Source: JALYLC01 sp035696365
Lineage (GTDB): Bacteria; Actinomycetota; Thermoleophilia; Gaiellales; JALYLC01
Direction: 5' to 3'
DNA length: 64,000 bases
NCBI GenBank assembly: GCA_035696365.1
Contig: DASRQS010000050.1
Coordinates: 62,001-126,000, forward strand
Position 1 is the first letter of the stretch. Every line of letters begins with the position of its first letter. The notes beneath the pieces were generated by a model. The model made no database searches. It worked only from the letters and a program-made list of their open reading frames with translations, and had not been told where the DNA came from. Shown here piece after piece: positions 9,933 through 18,973 of this stretch. The position numbers and the translations under genes are program-made.

Positions 9933-11177
9933 ATGAAGCGTTACATCGTCGGGCTCGCGGCGGTACTCGCCGCGATCGGGACTACCGTCTTCGCGGTGTC
10001 CGCGAGTGCTGCCCCCAAGGCCGACACGATCCTGATCGGGATCTCGGGAGCCAAGACAGGCATCCTCGCCCCGTACGACCTCCAGGCGGGCCAGCTCTTC
10101 CAGCTGCGAATCGATCAGATCAACAAGGCCGGCGGTGTCCTGGGCAAGCAGATCAAGGTCAAGTGGATCGACACGAAGTCGGACAAGCCGACGGCCGCGA
10201 CCAACGCCTCCGAGCTCGTCGGCGCGGGCGCTGTCGCGATCCTCACGACCTGCGACTTCGACTTCTCCTTCCCCGCCACCCAGGCCGCGGGCGCGAAGAA
10301 GGTGCTCGCACTGAGCCTGTGCGCGTCCTCGCCGAAGGCCGCCACGCCGGCGATCGTCGGTCAGTACGGCGGCTCGATGGGCCTCGGCTCCGACGCCGAG
10401 GGCGTCGCGATGGCGGAGTGGTTCCGCAAGCACAAGCCGTCCCTCAAGCGCGTGTGGGTCACCAAGGACCTGTCGCTCGAGTACTCCAAGGCGACGGCCG
10501 ACTACTTCAAGGCGCGCTGGAAGCAGCTCGGCGGCACCGTCTGCGGTGAGGACACCTTCACCGCCGGCGACAACCTCGACCTGTCGGCCAACGTGACGCG
10601 ACTCCGCGGCGCAGTCTCGAAGTGCGACGTGATCTACGACGGCTCGTGGAACCCGTTCGGCGCCCAGTACGTGCGCGCCGTCCGCGACGCGGGCATCAAG
10701 ACCACGATCATCACGAACGCCTCGGTCAACGGCCTCCCGGTCGTGCAGAACAACCCGGGCCTGAGCAACTTCTACGCGCTCGGCTTCGCCTGCCTGAACA
10801 CCTACTGCAAGGGCAGCAAGAACCCGCAGGTCGCTGCCATCAACAAGCAGTTCAAGGCCAAGTACGGCCAGCCGATCGGCAACCACTACGCGCTTCCGGG
10901 CTACGAGGCCGCGGACGCGATCGTGGGCGCGATCAAGAAGGCCGGATCCACGGACGGCACCAAGATGGCGGCCGCTCTCTACGACTCCGGGCTCCCGATC
11001 AAGACGTTCGCCGGGACGCTGTCCTTCACGAAGAAGTGCCATCGCCCGCAGGTGGCGATCTTCACGGTCGAGCAGTACACCGGGGGCAAGGACAAGCAGA
11101 TCGACTCCGTGTCGGTCAAGAAGGTGCCGAGCATCGGTGACGGCAGCCCCTGCTCCGGCAACCAGCCCGTCAAGTAG
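9933..11177 (+). CDS. livK: ABC importer substrate-binding protein (branched-chain amino acid type)
   Basis: 414 aa. An N-terminal export signal (about residues 1-26, ending SASA-AP) precedes a periplasmic-binding fold of the LivK/type 1 family (starting DTILIGISGAKTG). There is no lipobox cysteine at the cleavage site, so the protein is either released or held in some other way. It captures the ligand for the permease encoded downstream. This family carries branched-chain amino acids but also urea, amides and many aromatic or heterocyclic acids, so the ligand is open; the catabolic neighbourhood suggests a nitrogen compound. The ribosome site GAGGAGG is the strongest in this region, as expected for an abundant binding protein. 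Confidence 0.88.
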   Translation: MKRYIVGLAAVLAAIGTTVFAVSASAAPKADTILIGISGAKTGILAPYDLQAGQLFQLRIDQINKAGGVLGKQIKVKWIDTKSDKPTAATNASELVGAGAVAILTTCDFDFSFPATQAAGAKKVLALSLCASSPKAATPAIVGQYGGSMGLGSDAEGVAMAEWFRKHKPSLKRVWVTKDLSLEYSKATADYFKARWKQLGGTVCGEDTFTAGDNLDLSANVTRLRGAVSKCDVIYDGSWNPFGAQYVRAVRDAGIKTTIITNASVNGLPVVQNNPGLSNFYALGFACLNTYCKGSKNPQVAAINKQFKAKYGQPIGNHYALPGYEAADAIVGAIKKAGSTDGTKMAAALYDSGLPIKTFAGTLSFTKKCHRPQVAIFTVEQYTGGKDKQIDSVSVKKVPSIGDGSPCSGNQPVK

Positions 11178-11209
11178 CAGAGCACAACAAGAGAGCCACG
11201 AGAGAATCG

Positions 11210-11980
11210 ATGACCGTCGGCGGCCCCAGGCCCGAGCAGCTGGTCGCGGAGGAGATCCGCGTCCACTTCGAGGGCGTCAAGGCCGTCGACGGAGTCGATC
11301 TGGCGCTCGATCAGGGCGAGATCATGGGCCTGATCGGGCCGAACGGCGCGGGCAAGACGACGTTCATGAACGCCGTCTCGCATTTCGTCCCGCGCACCTC
11401 GGGCAAGGTGACACTCGGCGGCCGGGACGTGACGTCCTGGCCGCCGAATCGCCTCGCCACCGCCGGGCTCGTGCGCACGTTCCAGGACGTCGCGACCTTT
11501 CCCGAGCTGACGGTCTTCGAGAACGTCGAGCTCGGCGCGCTCGGCGCCGGTCTCTCGCGCGGCAAGGCCCGCGCCCGCGCCTGGGAGTTGCTCCAGAGCC
11601 TCGGCTTGGAGCGCATGGCGACGCTGCAGGCATCCGCGCTCCCGCACGGGGAGGAGCGGCGCGTCGGCATCGCCCGCGCCGTCGCCGTCTCACCGAAATT
11701 TCTCCTGCTCGACGAACCGGCCGCGGGGCTCGACGACCGCGAGAGCCTCCAGCTCGCCGAGACGATCGCCAAGCTCCGCGACGACGTCGGCTGCGGCGTC
11801 CTGCTCGTGGAGCACGACATGCGCATCATCTTCCGCGTCTGCGAGCGCATCCAGGTGCTCGACTTCGGCAAGCCGCTGGCGCTCGGGACGCCGGCGGAGA
11901 TCCGCACGAATCCCGAGGTGATCACGGCCTATCTGGGCGTCAAGGGCGCCAAGCTGGCGCAGGAGCACCAGGATGCTTGA
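11210..11980 (+). CDS. livG: ABC importer ATPase LivG
   Basis: 256 aa. Walker A is GPNGAGKTT at residues 43-51 and Walker B is LLLDEPAAGL, followed by the H-loop VEHDM. The signature motif is atypical (PHGEERRVGIARA in place of LSGGQ); LivG proteins often deviate here. It couples ATP hydrolysis to transport by LivH/LivM as a heterodimer with LivF. Its stop codon lies inside the livF start (8-bp overlap). Confidence 0.92.
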   Translation: MTVGGPRPEQLVAEEIRVHFEGVKAVDGVDLALDQGEIMGLIGPNGAGKTTFMNAVSHFVPRTSGKVTLGGRDVTSWPPNRLATAGLVRTFQDVATFPELTVFENVELGALGAGLSRGKARARAWELLQSLGLERMATLQASALPHGEERRVGIARAVAVSPKFLLLDEPAAGLDDRESLQLAETIAKLRDDVGCGVLLVEHDMRIIFRVCERIQVLDFGKPLALGTPAEIRTNPEVITAYLGVKGAKLAQEHQDA

Positions 11981-12683
11981 GCTAAAGGACGTCTCGGTCA
12001 GCTACGGCCGCATCAACGCCGTGCAGGGTCTCTCGCTCGAGGTCAAGCAGGGTGAGTTCGTAGGCCTCGTCGGCCACAACGGCGCCGGCAAGTCGACCAC
12101 ACTGATGACGATCACGGGCGCGCTGGCGCCGGTCTCGGGGGAGATCCTGCTCGAGGGGAAGTCGATCGTCGGGCTCCCGCCGGACGAGATCCTGCGCCGC
12201 GGCATCGCGTTGGTGCCCGAGGGCCGGCGCATCTTCGGGCGCCTCACCGTGGGCGAGAACATCAAGATCGGCGCGACCGTCCGCAAGGACAAGAAGGCCG
12301 TCGACGACGACATCCGCCAGATGCTCGAGCGCTTCCCGGTGCTGGAGCGCTACTGGAACACATCCGGCGCCAAGCTCTCCGGCGGCGAGCAGCAGCAGCT
12401 CGCGATCGCCCGCGCTCTCGTGTCCCGGCCGAAGGTGCTCCTGCTCGACGAGCCGACGCTCGGCCTTGCGCCGCTGATGGTCGACCGCGTCTTCGACATC
12501 CTCGAGCAACTGCATGCGGGCGGCACGACGATCCTGCTGGTCGAGCAGAATGCCGCCCGCACGATCGAGGTGTCGGACCACACGTACGCGCTGCGCACCG
12601 GTGGCCGCATCCAGTTCCATGGCACAGCCGCGGAGCTCGCCGAGATCGGCGACTTCGAAACCGCATACATCGGGATGGGCTAG
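11973..12683 (+). CDS. livF: ABC importer ATPase LivF
   Basis: 236 aa. Walker A is GHNGAGKST at residues 34-42, the signature is the canonical LSGGEQQQLAIARAL, and Walker B is LLLDEPTLGLAP; the switch region reads VEQN, as usual for LivF. It pairs with LivG. The overlap with livG and the 3-nt gap to livH show one transcription unit, livKGFHM. Confidence 0.93.
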   Translation: MLELKDVSVSYGRINAVQGLSLEVKQGEFVGLVGHNGAGKSTTLMTITGALAPVSGEILLEGKSIVGLPPDEILRRGIALVPEGRRIFGRLTVGENIKIGATVRKDKKAVDDDIRQMLERFPVLERYWNTSGAKLSGGEQQQLAIARALVSRPKVLLLDEPTLGLAPLMVDRVFDILEQLHAGGTTILLVEQNAARTIEVSDHTYALRTGGRIQFHGTAAELAEIGDFETAYIGMG

Positions 12684-12686
12684 CCG

Positions 12687-13640
12687 ATGATTGTTCTCGC
12701 CTCGACCTCCACGTACGTCCAGTACTTCATCGACTCGGTCGCCTACGGCAGCCTGTTCGCGCTGATGGCGCTCTCGCTGTCGCTGCTCTTCGGCGTCATG
12801 GGCCTCATGAACTTCGCCTATGGCGAGCTGATCATGGTCGGCGCGTACACGATGTTCTACACCGAGCGTTATGGCTGGCTGGCCATGATCCTGGCGACGT
12901 TCGCGGTCGTGATCGCGTTCGCGCTGCTGATGGAGCTGATCGCGTTCCGGCCCGTGCGGCGCGCCTCGCCGAGCACGCTCCTGATCACGTCCTTCGCGCT
13001 CTCGATCGGGCTGCAGAAACTCTTCTACATGTTGTTCCCGCCAGGCTCACCGCGCACCGTGAGCCCGATCCCGTGGCTGACGAATCAATTCGAGGTCAAG
13101 GGCGTTCTGTTCTCGCGCCTCGAGATCGCGACCTGGATCACCACTATCGTGCTGCTCATCGGCATGGTGCTGCTGCTCAAGCGCACGGCTCTCGGGGTGC
13201 AGTTGCGAGCGTCCACCGAGGACTTCCACATGGCGCAGCTCGTGGGCGTGAAGGCCAACTGGGTGATCTCGTCCGCGTTCGCGATCACGGGCTTCCTGGC
13301 CGCAGCCGTGACGGTGCTCTATATGCTCAATCACGGCGACGTGCGGCCCAACGTCGGGCAGGGCCCGCTGCTCGTCGCCTTCGTGGGCGTCGTGATCGGC
13401 GGCCTCGGCAGCCTCGGCGGCGCCGCGCTTGGCGGCTTCGCGCTCGGGCTCGTGATCAACCTGCTCTCCGCCACGCTGCCGCGCTCGATCCAGGGCCACA
13501 CGCTGATGTTCGCGTTCCTGCTCGTGATCCTGATGCTGGTGTTCCAGCCGAACGGCATCATGGGCACTGTGGACAAGCTGCGCCGCAAGCGCGTCGCGGC
13601 GGAGGTGCCGCGCGTCGCGGCGGAGGAAGCGCCCTCGTGA
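12687..13640 (+). CDS. livH: ABC importer permease LivH
   Basis: 317 aa, strongly hydrophobic, with about eight membrane segments (for example SLFALMALSLSLLFGVMGLM at the N-terminus). It belongs to the LivH/UrtB-type permease family, where NFAYGELIMVGAY is a typical early motif. It forms the translocation path with LivM. The TGA stop overlaps the GTG start of livM. Confidence 0.92.
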   Translation: MIVLASTSTYVQYFIDSVAYGSLFALMALSLSLLFGVMGLMNFAYGELIMVGAYTMFYTERYGWLAMILATFAVVIAFALLMELIAFRPVRRASPSTLLITSFALSIGLQKLFYMLFPPGSPRTVSPIPWLTNQFEVKGVLFSRLEIATWITTIVLLIGMVLLLKRTALGVQLRASTEDFHMAQLVGVKANWVISSAFAITGFLAAAVTVLYMLNHGDVRPNVGQGPLLVAFVGVVIGGLGSLGGAALGGFALGLVINLLSATLPRSIQGHTLMFAFLLVILMLVFQPNGIMGTVDKLRRKRVAAEVPRVAAEEAPS

Positions 13641-14737
13641 ATGGCCCGCACACGCGGCTCGAGGGCCTGCTGAGGACGATCTGGACGCCGTTTCTGCTCT
13701 CGCTGCTGATGGTGGCGATCTGGCTCGTGATCACGCAGATCGTGAGCGACGTCTTCTACAGCGACGAGGCCGAGAAGTACTTCCTGCGCCTGCTGATCGT
13801 GCTCGCGCTCGGGATGTTCAGCGGCAACTCGGGGATCCTCTCGTTCGGGCAGGTCGCGTTCGTGGCAGTGGGCGCGTACACCTCCGCGCTACTCACGATC
13901 CCGACTGCCATCAAGCAGTTCACGTTCCTCTCGATGCCTCACGTGCTCAAAGAGCAGGTCTTCCCGGCCCAATACAGCGCGTGGCAGGGGACGCTCGCGG
14001 GAGGCATCGCCGCGCTCGTCGTGGCGCTCGTCTTCGGCGTCCCGATCGTCCGTCTAATAGGCGTTGCAGCGGGCATCGCGACACTCGCGATCCTCGTGGC
14101 GATGAACGTCTTCATCCAGCAGACGAGCTCGATCACGCGCGGCACGAGCACGATGATCGGCGTCCCGCAGACGACCACGCTGCGCACGACGATGATCTAC
14201 GTGATCGCCGCCATCGTGGTGGCCTGGGTGTTCAAGCAGTCACGCGTCGGCCTGCGTCTGCGCGCCTCCCGCGAGAACGACCGCGCAGCACGCTCGGTCG
14301 GCGTGAACGTGGCCCGCGAGCGCTATCTCGCCTTCGCGCTCTCGGGCTTCGTATGCGGCGTCGTGGGCGCGCTCTACGGTCACTACTTCATCACCTTCAG
14401 CTACCTCGACTTCTACTTCGACCTGACCTTCCTGACGATCGCGATGCTGGTCGTCGGCGGCATGGGCAGCATCACCGGAGCGGTCGTCGGCACCAGCTTC
14501 CTGACGGTCATCTACGTCTTCTTCCAGCGCTTCGAGGTGAACGGCATCGCCGGCGCAACGGTGCCCTCCGGCACGGCCGACGTCATCATGGCCGTCGCGC
14601 TGCTGGTCGCACTGATCCTGCGCCCCAAGGGCCTCACGGCCGGCCGCGAAATCCCGTGGCCGGGCGACTGGCGGTGGCTGCAACGCATGCGTCAGCCGCA
14701 GGCCCCGCCGGCGACCCAGGCGCCCAGCACCGAGTAG
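13637..14737 (+). CDS. livM: ABC importer permease LivM
   Basis: 366 aa from the GTG that shares GTGA with the livH stop. About nine membrane segments, with the LivM-type early motif SGNSGILSFGQVAFVAVGAY and a conserved cytoplasmic loop RASRENDRAARSVGVNV before the last membrane block. It ends only 6 bp from the convergent hyuA2, with no obvious terminator between them. Confidence 0.92.
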   Translation: MNGPHTRLEGLLRTIWTPFLLSLLMVAIWLVITQIVSDVFYSDEAEKYFLRLLIVLALGMFSGNSGILSFGQVAFVAVGAYTSALLTIPTAIKQFTFLSMPHVLKEQVFPAQYSAWQGTLAGGIAALVVALVFGVPIVRLIGVAAGIATLAILVAMNVFIQQTSSITRGTSTMIGVPQTTTLRTTMIYVIAAIVVAWVFKQSRVGLRLRASRENDRAARSVGVNVARERYLAFALSGFVCGVVGALYGHYFITFSYLDFYFDLTFLTIAMLVVGGMGSITGAVVGTSFLTVIYVFFQRFEVNGIAGATVPSGTADVIMAVALLVALILRPKGLTAGREIPWPGDWRWLQRMRQPQAPPATQAPSTE

Positions 14738-14743
14738 CGCAGC

Positions 14744-16795
14744 TCAGCGCAGCCAGATCACGAGATTGCCGAAGTCGTCGACCTCGAGCAGCTGCCCGGG
14801 GTGGACGAGCGTCGTCGTCGTCGGCTCCTCGATCACGAGCGGGCCGGGCGCGTTGAAGCCGATCGGGAGATCGCTGCGCTCGTAGACGGCTGTCTCGTGC
14901 GTGCCGTCGAGGTCGAAGTCGACGACGCGCGGGCGCTTGGGCGCCGGGGTCGAGCCGGCGGCCGCCGAGGGCGCGGGCAGCGCGGCCTCGCGTGGCGCGC
15001 GGCCGTGGGCCGAGGCGTGAAACGTGACGAGCTCTACGGGCGAGTCGCCCTCCAGGTCGAACGTGTACTTGCGGCGGTGCAGCTCGTGGAAGTCGGCGTG
15101 GAGCGTCGCCGCCGAGACCGGTCCGGTCGTCACCGGCACGCGCACGGTGTGCTCCTGGCCCCGGTAGCGCGCGTCCACCGAGCGCGTGCAGACGGCCTCG
15201 CCGGCTCGTCCCGTGCCGTAGCGCTCGAGGGTCTCCGCAGCCTCCCGCTCGAGCTCGGCGAAGAGCGCGCCGACCGCGCTGTCTGTGGCGTCGGAGGCGC
15301 TCAGGATGTGCGTCCGGACGACGTCGGCGCGAGGCGCGGTCATGCACATGCCCCAGGCCGAGAAGACGCCCGAGAGCGGCGGGACGATCACCTTGCGCAC
15401 CTCGAGCTCGGCGCCCAGCGCCGCGCCGTGCATGCCGCCGCCTCCGCCGCCCACGAGCAGGGCGAAGTCGCGCGGATCGCGTCCCCGCTGCACCGAGACA
15501 AGCTTCAGGGCGCTGATCATGTTCGCGTCGGCGAGCCGGATGATGCCGTTCGCGAGCGCGGCCACCTCGTGGCCAAGCGGCTCGCCGAGCCTCCGCAGCG
15601 CCTCGCGCGCGAGCTCGGGTCGCACCTCCAGGCGGCCGCCGAGGAAGTACTCGGGCGCGAGCACGCCGGCCACGAGCTTCGCGTCGGTGACCGTGGGCTC
15701 GGTGCCTCCGCGTCCGTAGGCCGCGGGGCCTGGGTCGGCGCCCGCGCTCTGCGGGCCGACGACGAGCGAGCCGCCCGCGTCGACGCGGGCGATCGAGCCG
15801 CCGCCCGCGCCGATCTCGACGATGTCGACGACGGGCACCATCACCGGGTAGCCCGCCCAGTCCGGGCGCCACTCGATGCGGTATTCGGTCGTGGTCGGCG
15901 GCGTGGCGTCCTCGACGAGCGAGCACTTCGCGGTCGTGCCGCCGATGTCGAGGTAGATGAGGTTCGGCTCGCCAATGCGCTCGCCGATCCGCGCCGCGCC
16001 GGCCACACCGCCCGCCGGCCCCGACTCGACCAGCGCGATCGGCCGTGAGCGCGCGGCCGCCGCTGAGCCAGTGCCGGCGCTCGACTGCATCACCAGCAGC
16101 GGCCCGCGCAGCCCGGCGGCGGTCAGCCGTGTCTCCAGCTCGCCGAGGTAGCGGTCGACCGCCGGCTGGACGTAGGCGTTGAGCACCGCGGTGCTCGTGC
16201 GCTCGTACTCGCGCCACTCCCGCGTGACCTCGGACGAGGCGGTGATGGCGACGCCGGGGAGTCGCTCCCGCAGCGCTGCGCAGAGCGCCTGCTCGTGCTC
16301 GGGATGCGCGTAGGAGTGGAGGAGGCAGACCGCGATGGCCTCGATCCCGTCGCGCTCGCAGGCGGCTGCGATGGCCTCGGCGTCGCACAGGTCAAGCGGA
16401 ACGACGACGGCCCCGTGCCGGTCGACGCGCTCGCGCACCTCGAGACGGTGGCGCCGCGCGACGAACGGCGGCGGCTTGCGCGAGACGAGGTTGTACATGT
16501 CGGGGCGATTGCCGCGGCCGATCTCCAGCACGTCCCGGAAGCCGCTCGTCGTGACGAGCGCCGTGCGCGCGCCCGTGCGCTCGGTCAGCGCGTTGATGAC
16601 GACGGTCGTGCCGTGCACGAGCTCCTCGATCCCGGCCGGGTCGACCTCGCCGGCGGCGATCACGTCGAGCACGCCCTGCGCGAGGTCGCGCGGCGTCGTC
16701 GAGACCTTCGCGATGCGCACATCGCCGCTCTCCGAGTCGACCACGACGAGGTCGGTGAACGTGCCGCCGATGTCGGTCGCGACGCGCAGAGTCAT
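14744..16795 (-). CDS. hyuA: HyuA-type ATPase subunit, pair 2
   Basis: 683 aa. Phosphate motifs DIGGTFTD at residues 8-15 and DIGGTTAK starting at Asp283; the last two residues of the second motif differ from the usual S/T-x-D pattern seen in the other pairs. Other family segments include IGAGGGSIARV and AGADPGPAAYG. It is the ATP-using partner of hyuB2. Here the order is hyuB then hyuA, unlike the other five pairs, and translation is coupled through ATGA. The substrate is probably a cyclic amide or related carbonyl compound but cannot be named. Confidence 0.87.
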   Translation of the reverse strand: MTLRVATDIGGTFTDLVVVDSESGDVRIAKVSTTPRDLAQGVLDVIAAGEVDPAGIEELVHGTTVVINALTERTGARTALVTTSGFRDVLEIGRGNRPDMYNLVSRKPPPFVARRHRLEVRERVDRHGAVVVPLDLCDAEAIAAACERDGIEAIAVCLLHSYAHPEHEQALCAALRERLPGVAITASSEVTREWREYERTSTAVLNAYVQPAVDRYLGELETRLTAAGLRGPLLVMQSSAGTGSAAAARSRPIALVESGPAGGVAGAARIGERIGEPNLIYLDIGGTTAKCSLVEDATPPTTTEYRIEWRPDWAGYPVMVPVVDIVEIGAGGGSIARVDAGGSLVVGPQSAGADPGPAAYGRGGTEPTVTDAKLVAGVLAPEYFLGGRLEVRPELAREALRRLGEPLGHEVAALANGIIRLADANMISALKLVSVQRGRDPRDFALLVGGGGGGMHGAALGAELEVRKVIVPPLSGVFSAWGMCMTAPRADVVRTHILSASDATDSAVGALFAELEREAAETLERYGTGRAGEAVCTRSVDARYRGQEHTVRVPVTTGPVSAATLHADFHELHRRKYTFDLEGDSPVELVTFHASAHGRAPREAALPAPSAAAGSTPAPKRPRVVDFDLDGTHETAVYERSDLPIGFNAPGPLVIEEPTTTTLVHPGQLLEVDDFGNLVIWLR

Positions 16796-18582
16796 CGTGC
16801 GCGCAGCCTGGCCGTCTCCGCCACGTCCGGCTCGAGCGACTCGGCAGCGAGCGCGACGCCGTAGACGGTGCGCGCCTCCTCAGCGGTCACATAGCCGTCG
16901 AGCACGTCCTCGCGCACGCGCTCGGGCTCGCGCTCGAACGGATCGCCGAAGCCGCCGCCCGTGCCCGTGACCGAGCTGACGACGGCGCCGTCCGTCAACT
17001 CCACGCGCGGCACGCGGCCGCGGCGGAGGTGGAGATCGGGCGTCGTGTAGTCGAGGAAGTTCTCGGTCCCGGGCGAGCCGCCGCCGAGCGCCCACGGCAC
17101 CCGCCCGAAGCCACCGATGCTGCCATAGCCCGAGGCCTCGCTCGCGCCGTGCACGCGGTAGGTGCGCACGACGCCGAAGCCGCCGCGGTGGCGTCCGGCG
17201 CCTCCGCCGGCCTCCACGTTCAGCGCGTAGCGCTCGACGAGCACGGGGTAGCGGCTCTCGACGACCTCGACGGGGAAGTTGTAGGTGTCGCCGTCGGTCG
17301 TCGCAATCAGCGCGGAGGCGCCGTCGCCGAGCGCGCTCCCGCCCCAGCCGCCGACGTTCGGCTCGGCCAGCACGAACAGCTCGCCGGCCTCGTCCGTGCC
17401 GACGACGTACGAGCAACAGAGACTCGTGTAGCTGCCTGCACCGAGCCGATCCGGGACGACGGGCGCGAGCGCCTTCCAGATCAGATCGTTCGCGAAGGCC
17501 GCGCCCTCGTAGTACCAGCCGGTTGGCGCGGGCGGCTCGGCGCTGAAGACCGTGCCGGGCGGCACGGTCAGGCTGAACGGCCGGAAGAAGCCGTCGTTCG
17601 AGCGCGCGCTCGGCGCCGTGATCGCGCGCACGACCGTCTTGCAGGCCGAGAGCAAGGCCCCGGTCGAGCAGTTGACGGGCCCGCGCGTCTGCGGCGCGCA
17701 GCCGGTGAAGTCGGCGTGCAGGAAGTCGTCGCCGACCGTGACGGCCACGGCGATCGGGATCTCGGCGTCGCTCACGCCGTCACCGTCGATCACGCCGGTG
17801 GCGGAATAGACCCCGTTGGGGATCTTGCGCAGCTCGGCGCGCGCGATCTGCTCGCCGTGATCGAGCACGCGCGCGAAGCTCGCGAGCACGAGCGCGACGC
17901 CGTACCGCTCGCACGCCTCAAGCACGCGCACCTCGCCGATGGCCGTGGCCGCGAGGCCTGCGTTGAGGTCGCCGATGCCCGTGCGTGGCAGACGGATGTT
18001 GGCCTCGATCATGTCGATCAGCGTCTGGTTGGGCACGCCTTGCTCGACGACCCGCACGCCCGGCAGTTGTAGCCCCTCCTGGTAGATCTCGGTCGCCTCC
18101 GGCGAGATGCTGCCCGGCACGGCGCCCCCGATCTCGATCCAGTGCGTGACGCTGACGGCAAACCCGATCACCCGGCCGCCACTTGGGGTCTGACCGCCAC
18201 TTGGGGTCTGACCCCGCCTGGCGGGGTCTGACCCCAGGTGGTCCACGACGATCGGCTTGACCAGGCAGACGTCACAGGTGTGCGTGCCGCCCTCGTACGG
18301 GATATTGGTCGCGAAGACGTCGCCCTCGCGCATGCCCTCGAGGCCGTGCTTGCGCAGGATGCTCTGGATCTGCGGGCCGAACGTGCCGGTGAAGAGCGTC
18401 AGGCCGTTCGTCTGGGCGACGACCTGCGCGTCGGCGTCCGTGATGCCGCAGGCGAAGTCGAGCACCTCGTAGACGATCGGGCTCATGCTCGTGCGCGCCA
18501 GCACCACGCCCATCTCGTCCGCGGCCGCGTGCAGCTTCTCCTTGACGATCTCGATCGTGAATGGATCGAAGCTGCCGGCCAC
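16792..18582 (-). CDS. hyuB: HyuB-type subunit, pair 2, with repeat-derived insertion
   Basis: 596 aa, HyuB family (FDPFTIEIVKEKL at the N-terminus, NIPYEGGTHTCDV near residue 92, GGGFGDPF near the C-terminus). Between the strands PIVVD and RVIGFAVSV lies an extra 21-22-residue segment (HLGSDPARRGQTPSGGQTPS) that the other five HyuBs lack. Its DNA is the palindromic/tandem repeat at 18176-18241, inserted without breaking the frame. Hinge-like residues and many Gly, Pro and Ser suggest an exposed loop. The GTG start at 18582 has no ribosome site but sits 6 nt after a TAGAGT hexamer, consistent with a leaderless message. Confidence 0.85.
   Translation of the reverse strand: MAGSFDPFTIEIVKEKLHAAADEMGVVLARTSMSPIVYEVLDFACGITDADAQVVAQTNGLTLFTGTFGPQIQSILRKHGLEGMREGDVFATNIPYEGGTHTCDVCLVKPIVVDHLGSDPARRGQTPSGGQTPSGGRVIGFAVSVTHWIEIGGAVPGSISPEATEIYQEGLQLPGVRVVEQGVPNQTLIDMIEANIRLPRTGIGDLNAGLAATAIGEVRVLEACERYGVALVLASFARVLDHGEQIARAELRKIPNGVYSATGVIDGDGVSDAEIPIAVAVTVGDDFLHADFTGCAPQTRGPVNCSTGALLSACKTVVRAITAPSARSNDGFFRPFSLTVPPGTVFSAEPPAPTGWYYEGAAFANDLIWKALAPVVPDRLGAGSYTSLCCSYVVGTDEAGELFVLAEPNVGGWGGSALGDGASALIATTDGDTYNFPVEVVESRYPVLVERYALNVEAGGGAGRHRGGFGVVRTYRVHGASEASGYGSIGGFGRVPWALGGGSPGTENFLDYTTPDLHLRRGRVPRVELTDGAVVSSVTGTGGGFGDPFEREPERVREDVLDGYVTAEEARTVYGVALAAESLEPDVAETARLRAR
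18176..18241. repeat. Tandem and palindromic repeat inside hyuB2
   Basis: Two identical 18-bp units (18176-18193 and 18194-18211, each CCGCCACTTGGGGTCTGA) run into a near-perfect 45-bp palindrome (18197-18241): 22-nt arms around a single T at 18219 with two mismatches. The core is GGGGTCTGACCCC. A related copy lies at 40051-40066. The segment is a multiple of three and stays open, so it adds residues to HyuB2 without breaking it. Confidence 0.8.
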
Positions 18583-18588
18583 GCGAGG

Positions 18589-18594
18589 ACTCTA
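18589..18594 (-). promoter_or_regulatory. TAGAGT -10-like hexamer for hyuB2
   Basis: On the minus strand TAGAGT is followed by 6 nt and then the GTG start of hyuB2; no Shine-Dalgarno sequence is present. It lies 23 bp from the oppositely oriented TAGGCT of the next gene, so the two promoters are back to back. Confidence 0.45.
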
Positions 18595-18617
18595 TTGAAC
18601 GGCGGTGGGCATCCCGC

Positions 18618-18623
18618 TAGGCT
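18618..18623 (+). promoter_or_regulatory. TAGGCT -10-like hexamer, leaderless spacing
   Basis: TAGGCT is 8 nt before the ATG at 18632, with no ribosome site between them. Same arrangement as the TAGnnT hexamers at 1839, 32439 and 36001. Confidence 0.45.
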
Positions 18624-18631
18624 CGCCGCCC

Positions 18632-18973
18632 ATGAAACGGGTCGTGCTACTCACCTACACGCCGCGGGAGCTGGACGAGGACGAGTACGCGGCGTTCATC
18701 CGCGAGATCGACTATCCGAGCTTCCGCCAGTGCCCCTGGATCGTCGACTACTCGTGCTGGCGCAACGTCGAGAGCATCCAGGGCAAGGAGCTGTTCACGC
18801 ACTTCGACCTCATGGAGGTGCGCGACTTCGCCGACTGGCCGAATATCCTCGCGTGGCCGTCGGTGACGGAGAACATCGCGCGCTGGACGCGCGACTGGTC
18901 GCAGCACGGCTCCGACCATCCGCGGCCGGAGGAGAACCTCAAAATCACGTTCTGCGAGCGCTACTGGGGCTGA
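18632..18973 (+). CDS. Small protein of unknown function, possible dimeric alpha-beta barrel
   Basis: 113 aa from the ATG at 18632, chosen because a TAGGCT hexamer lies 8 nt upstream. It has no signal peptide or membrane segment. The pattern of a first strand (RVVLLTYTP), a helix rich in D/E (DEDEYAAFIREIDYPSF), and later strand (THFDLMEVRDFADW) and helix repeats resembles small dimeric alpha-beta barrel proteins such as the RedY/EthD-like groups; this is only a fold-level guess. Such proteins often act on or bind aromatic pathway intermediates. Its 3' end overlaps the convergent amidase by 13 bp. Confidence 0.6.
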   Translation: MKRVVLLTYTPRELDEDEYAAFIREIDYPSFRQCPWIVDYSCWRNVESIQGKELFTHFDLMEVRDFADWPNILAWPSVTENIARWTRDWSQHGSDHPRPEENLKITFCERYWG

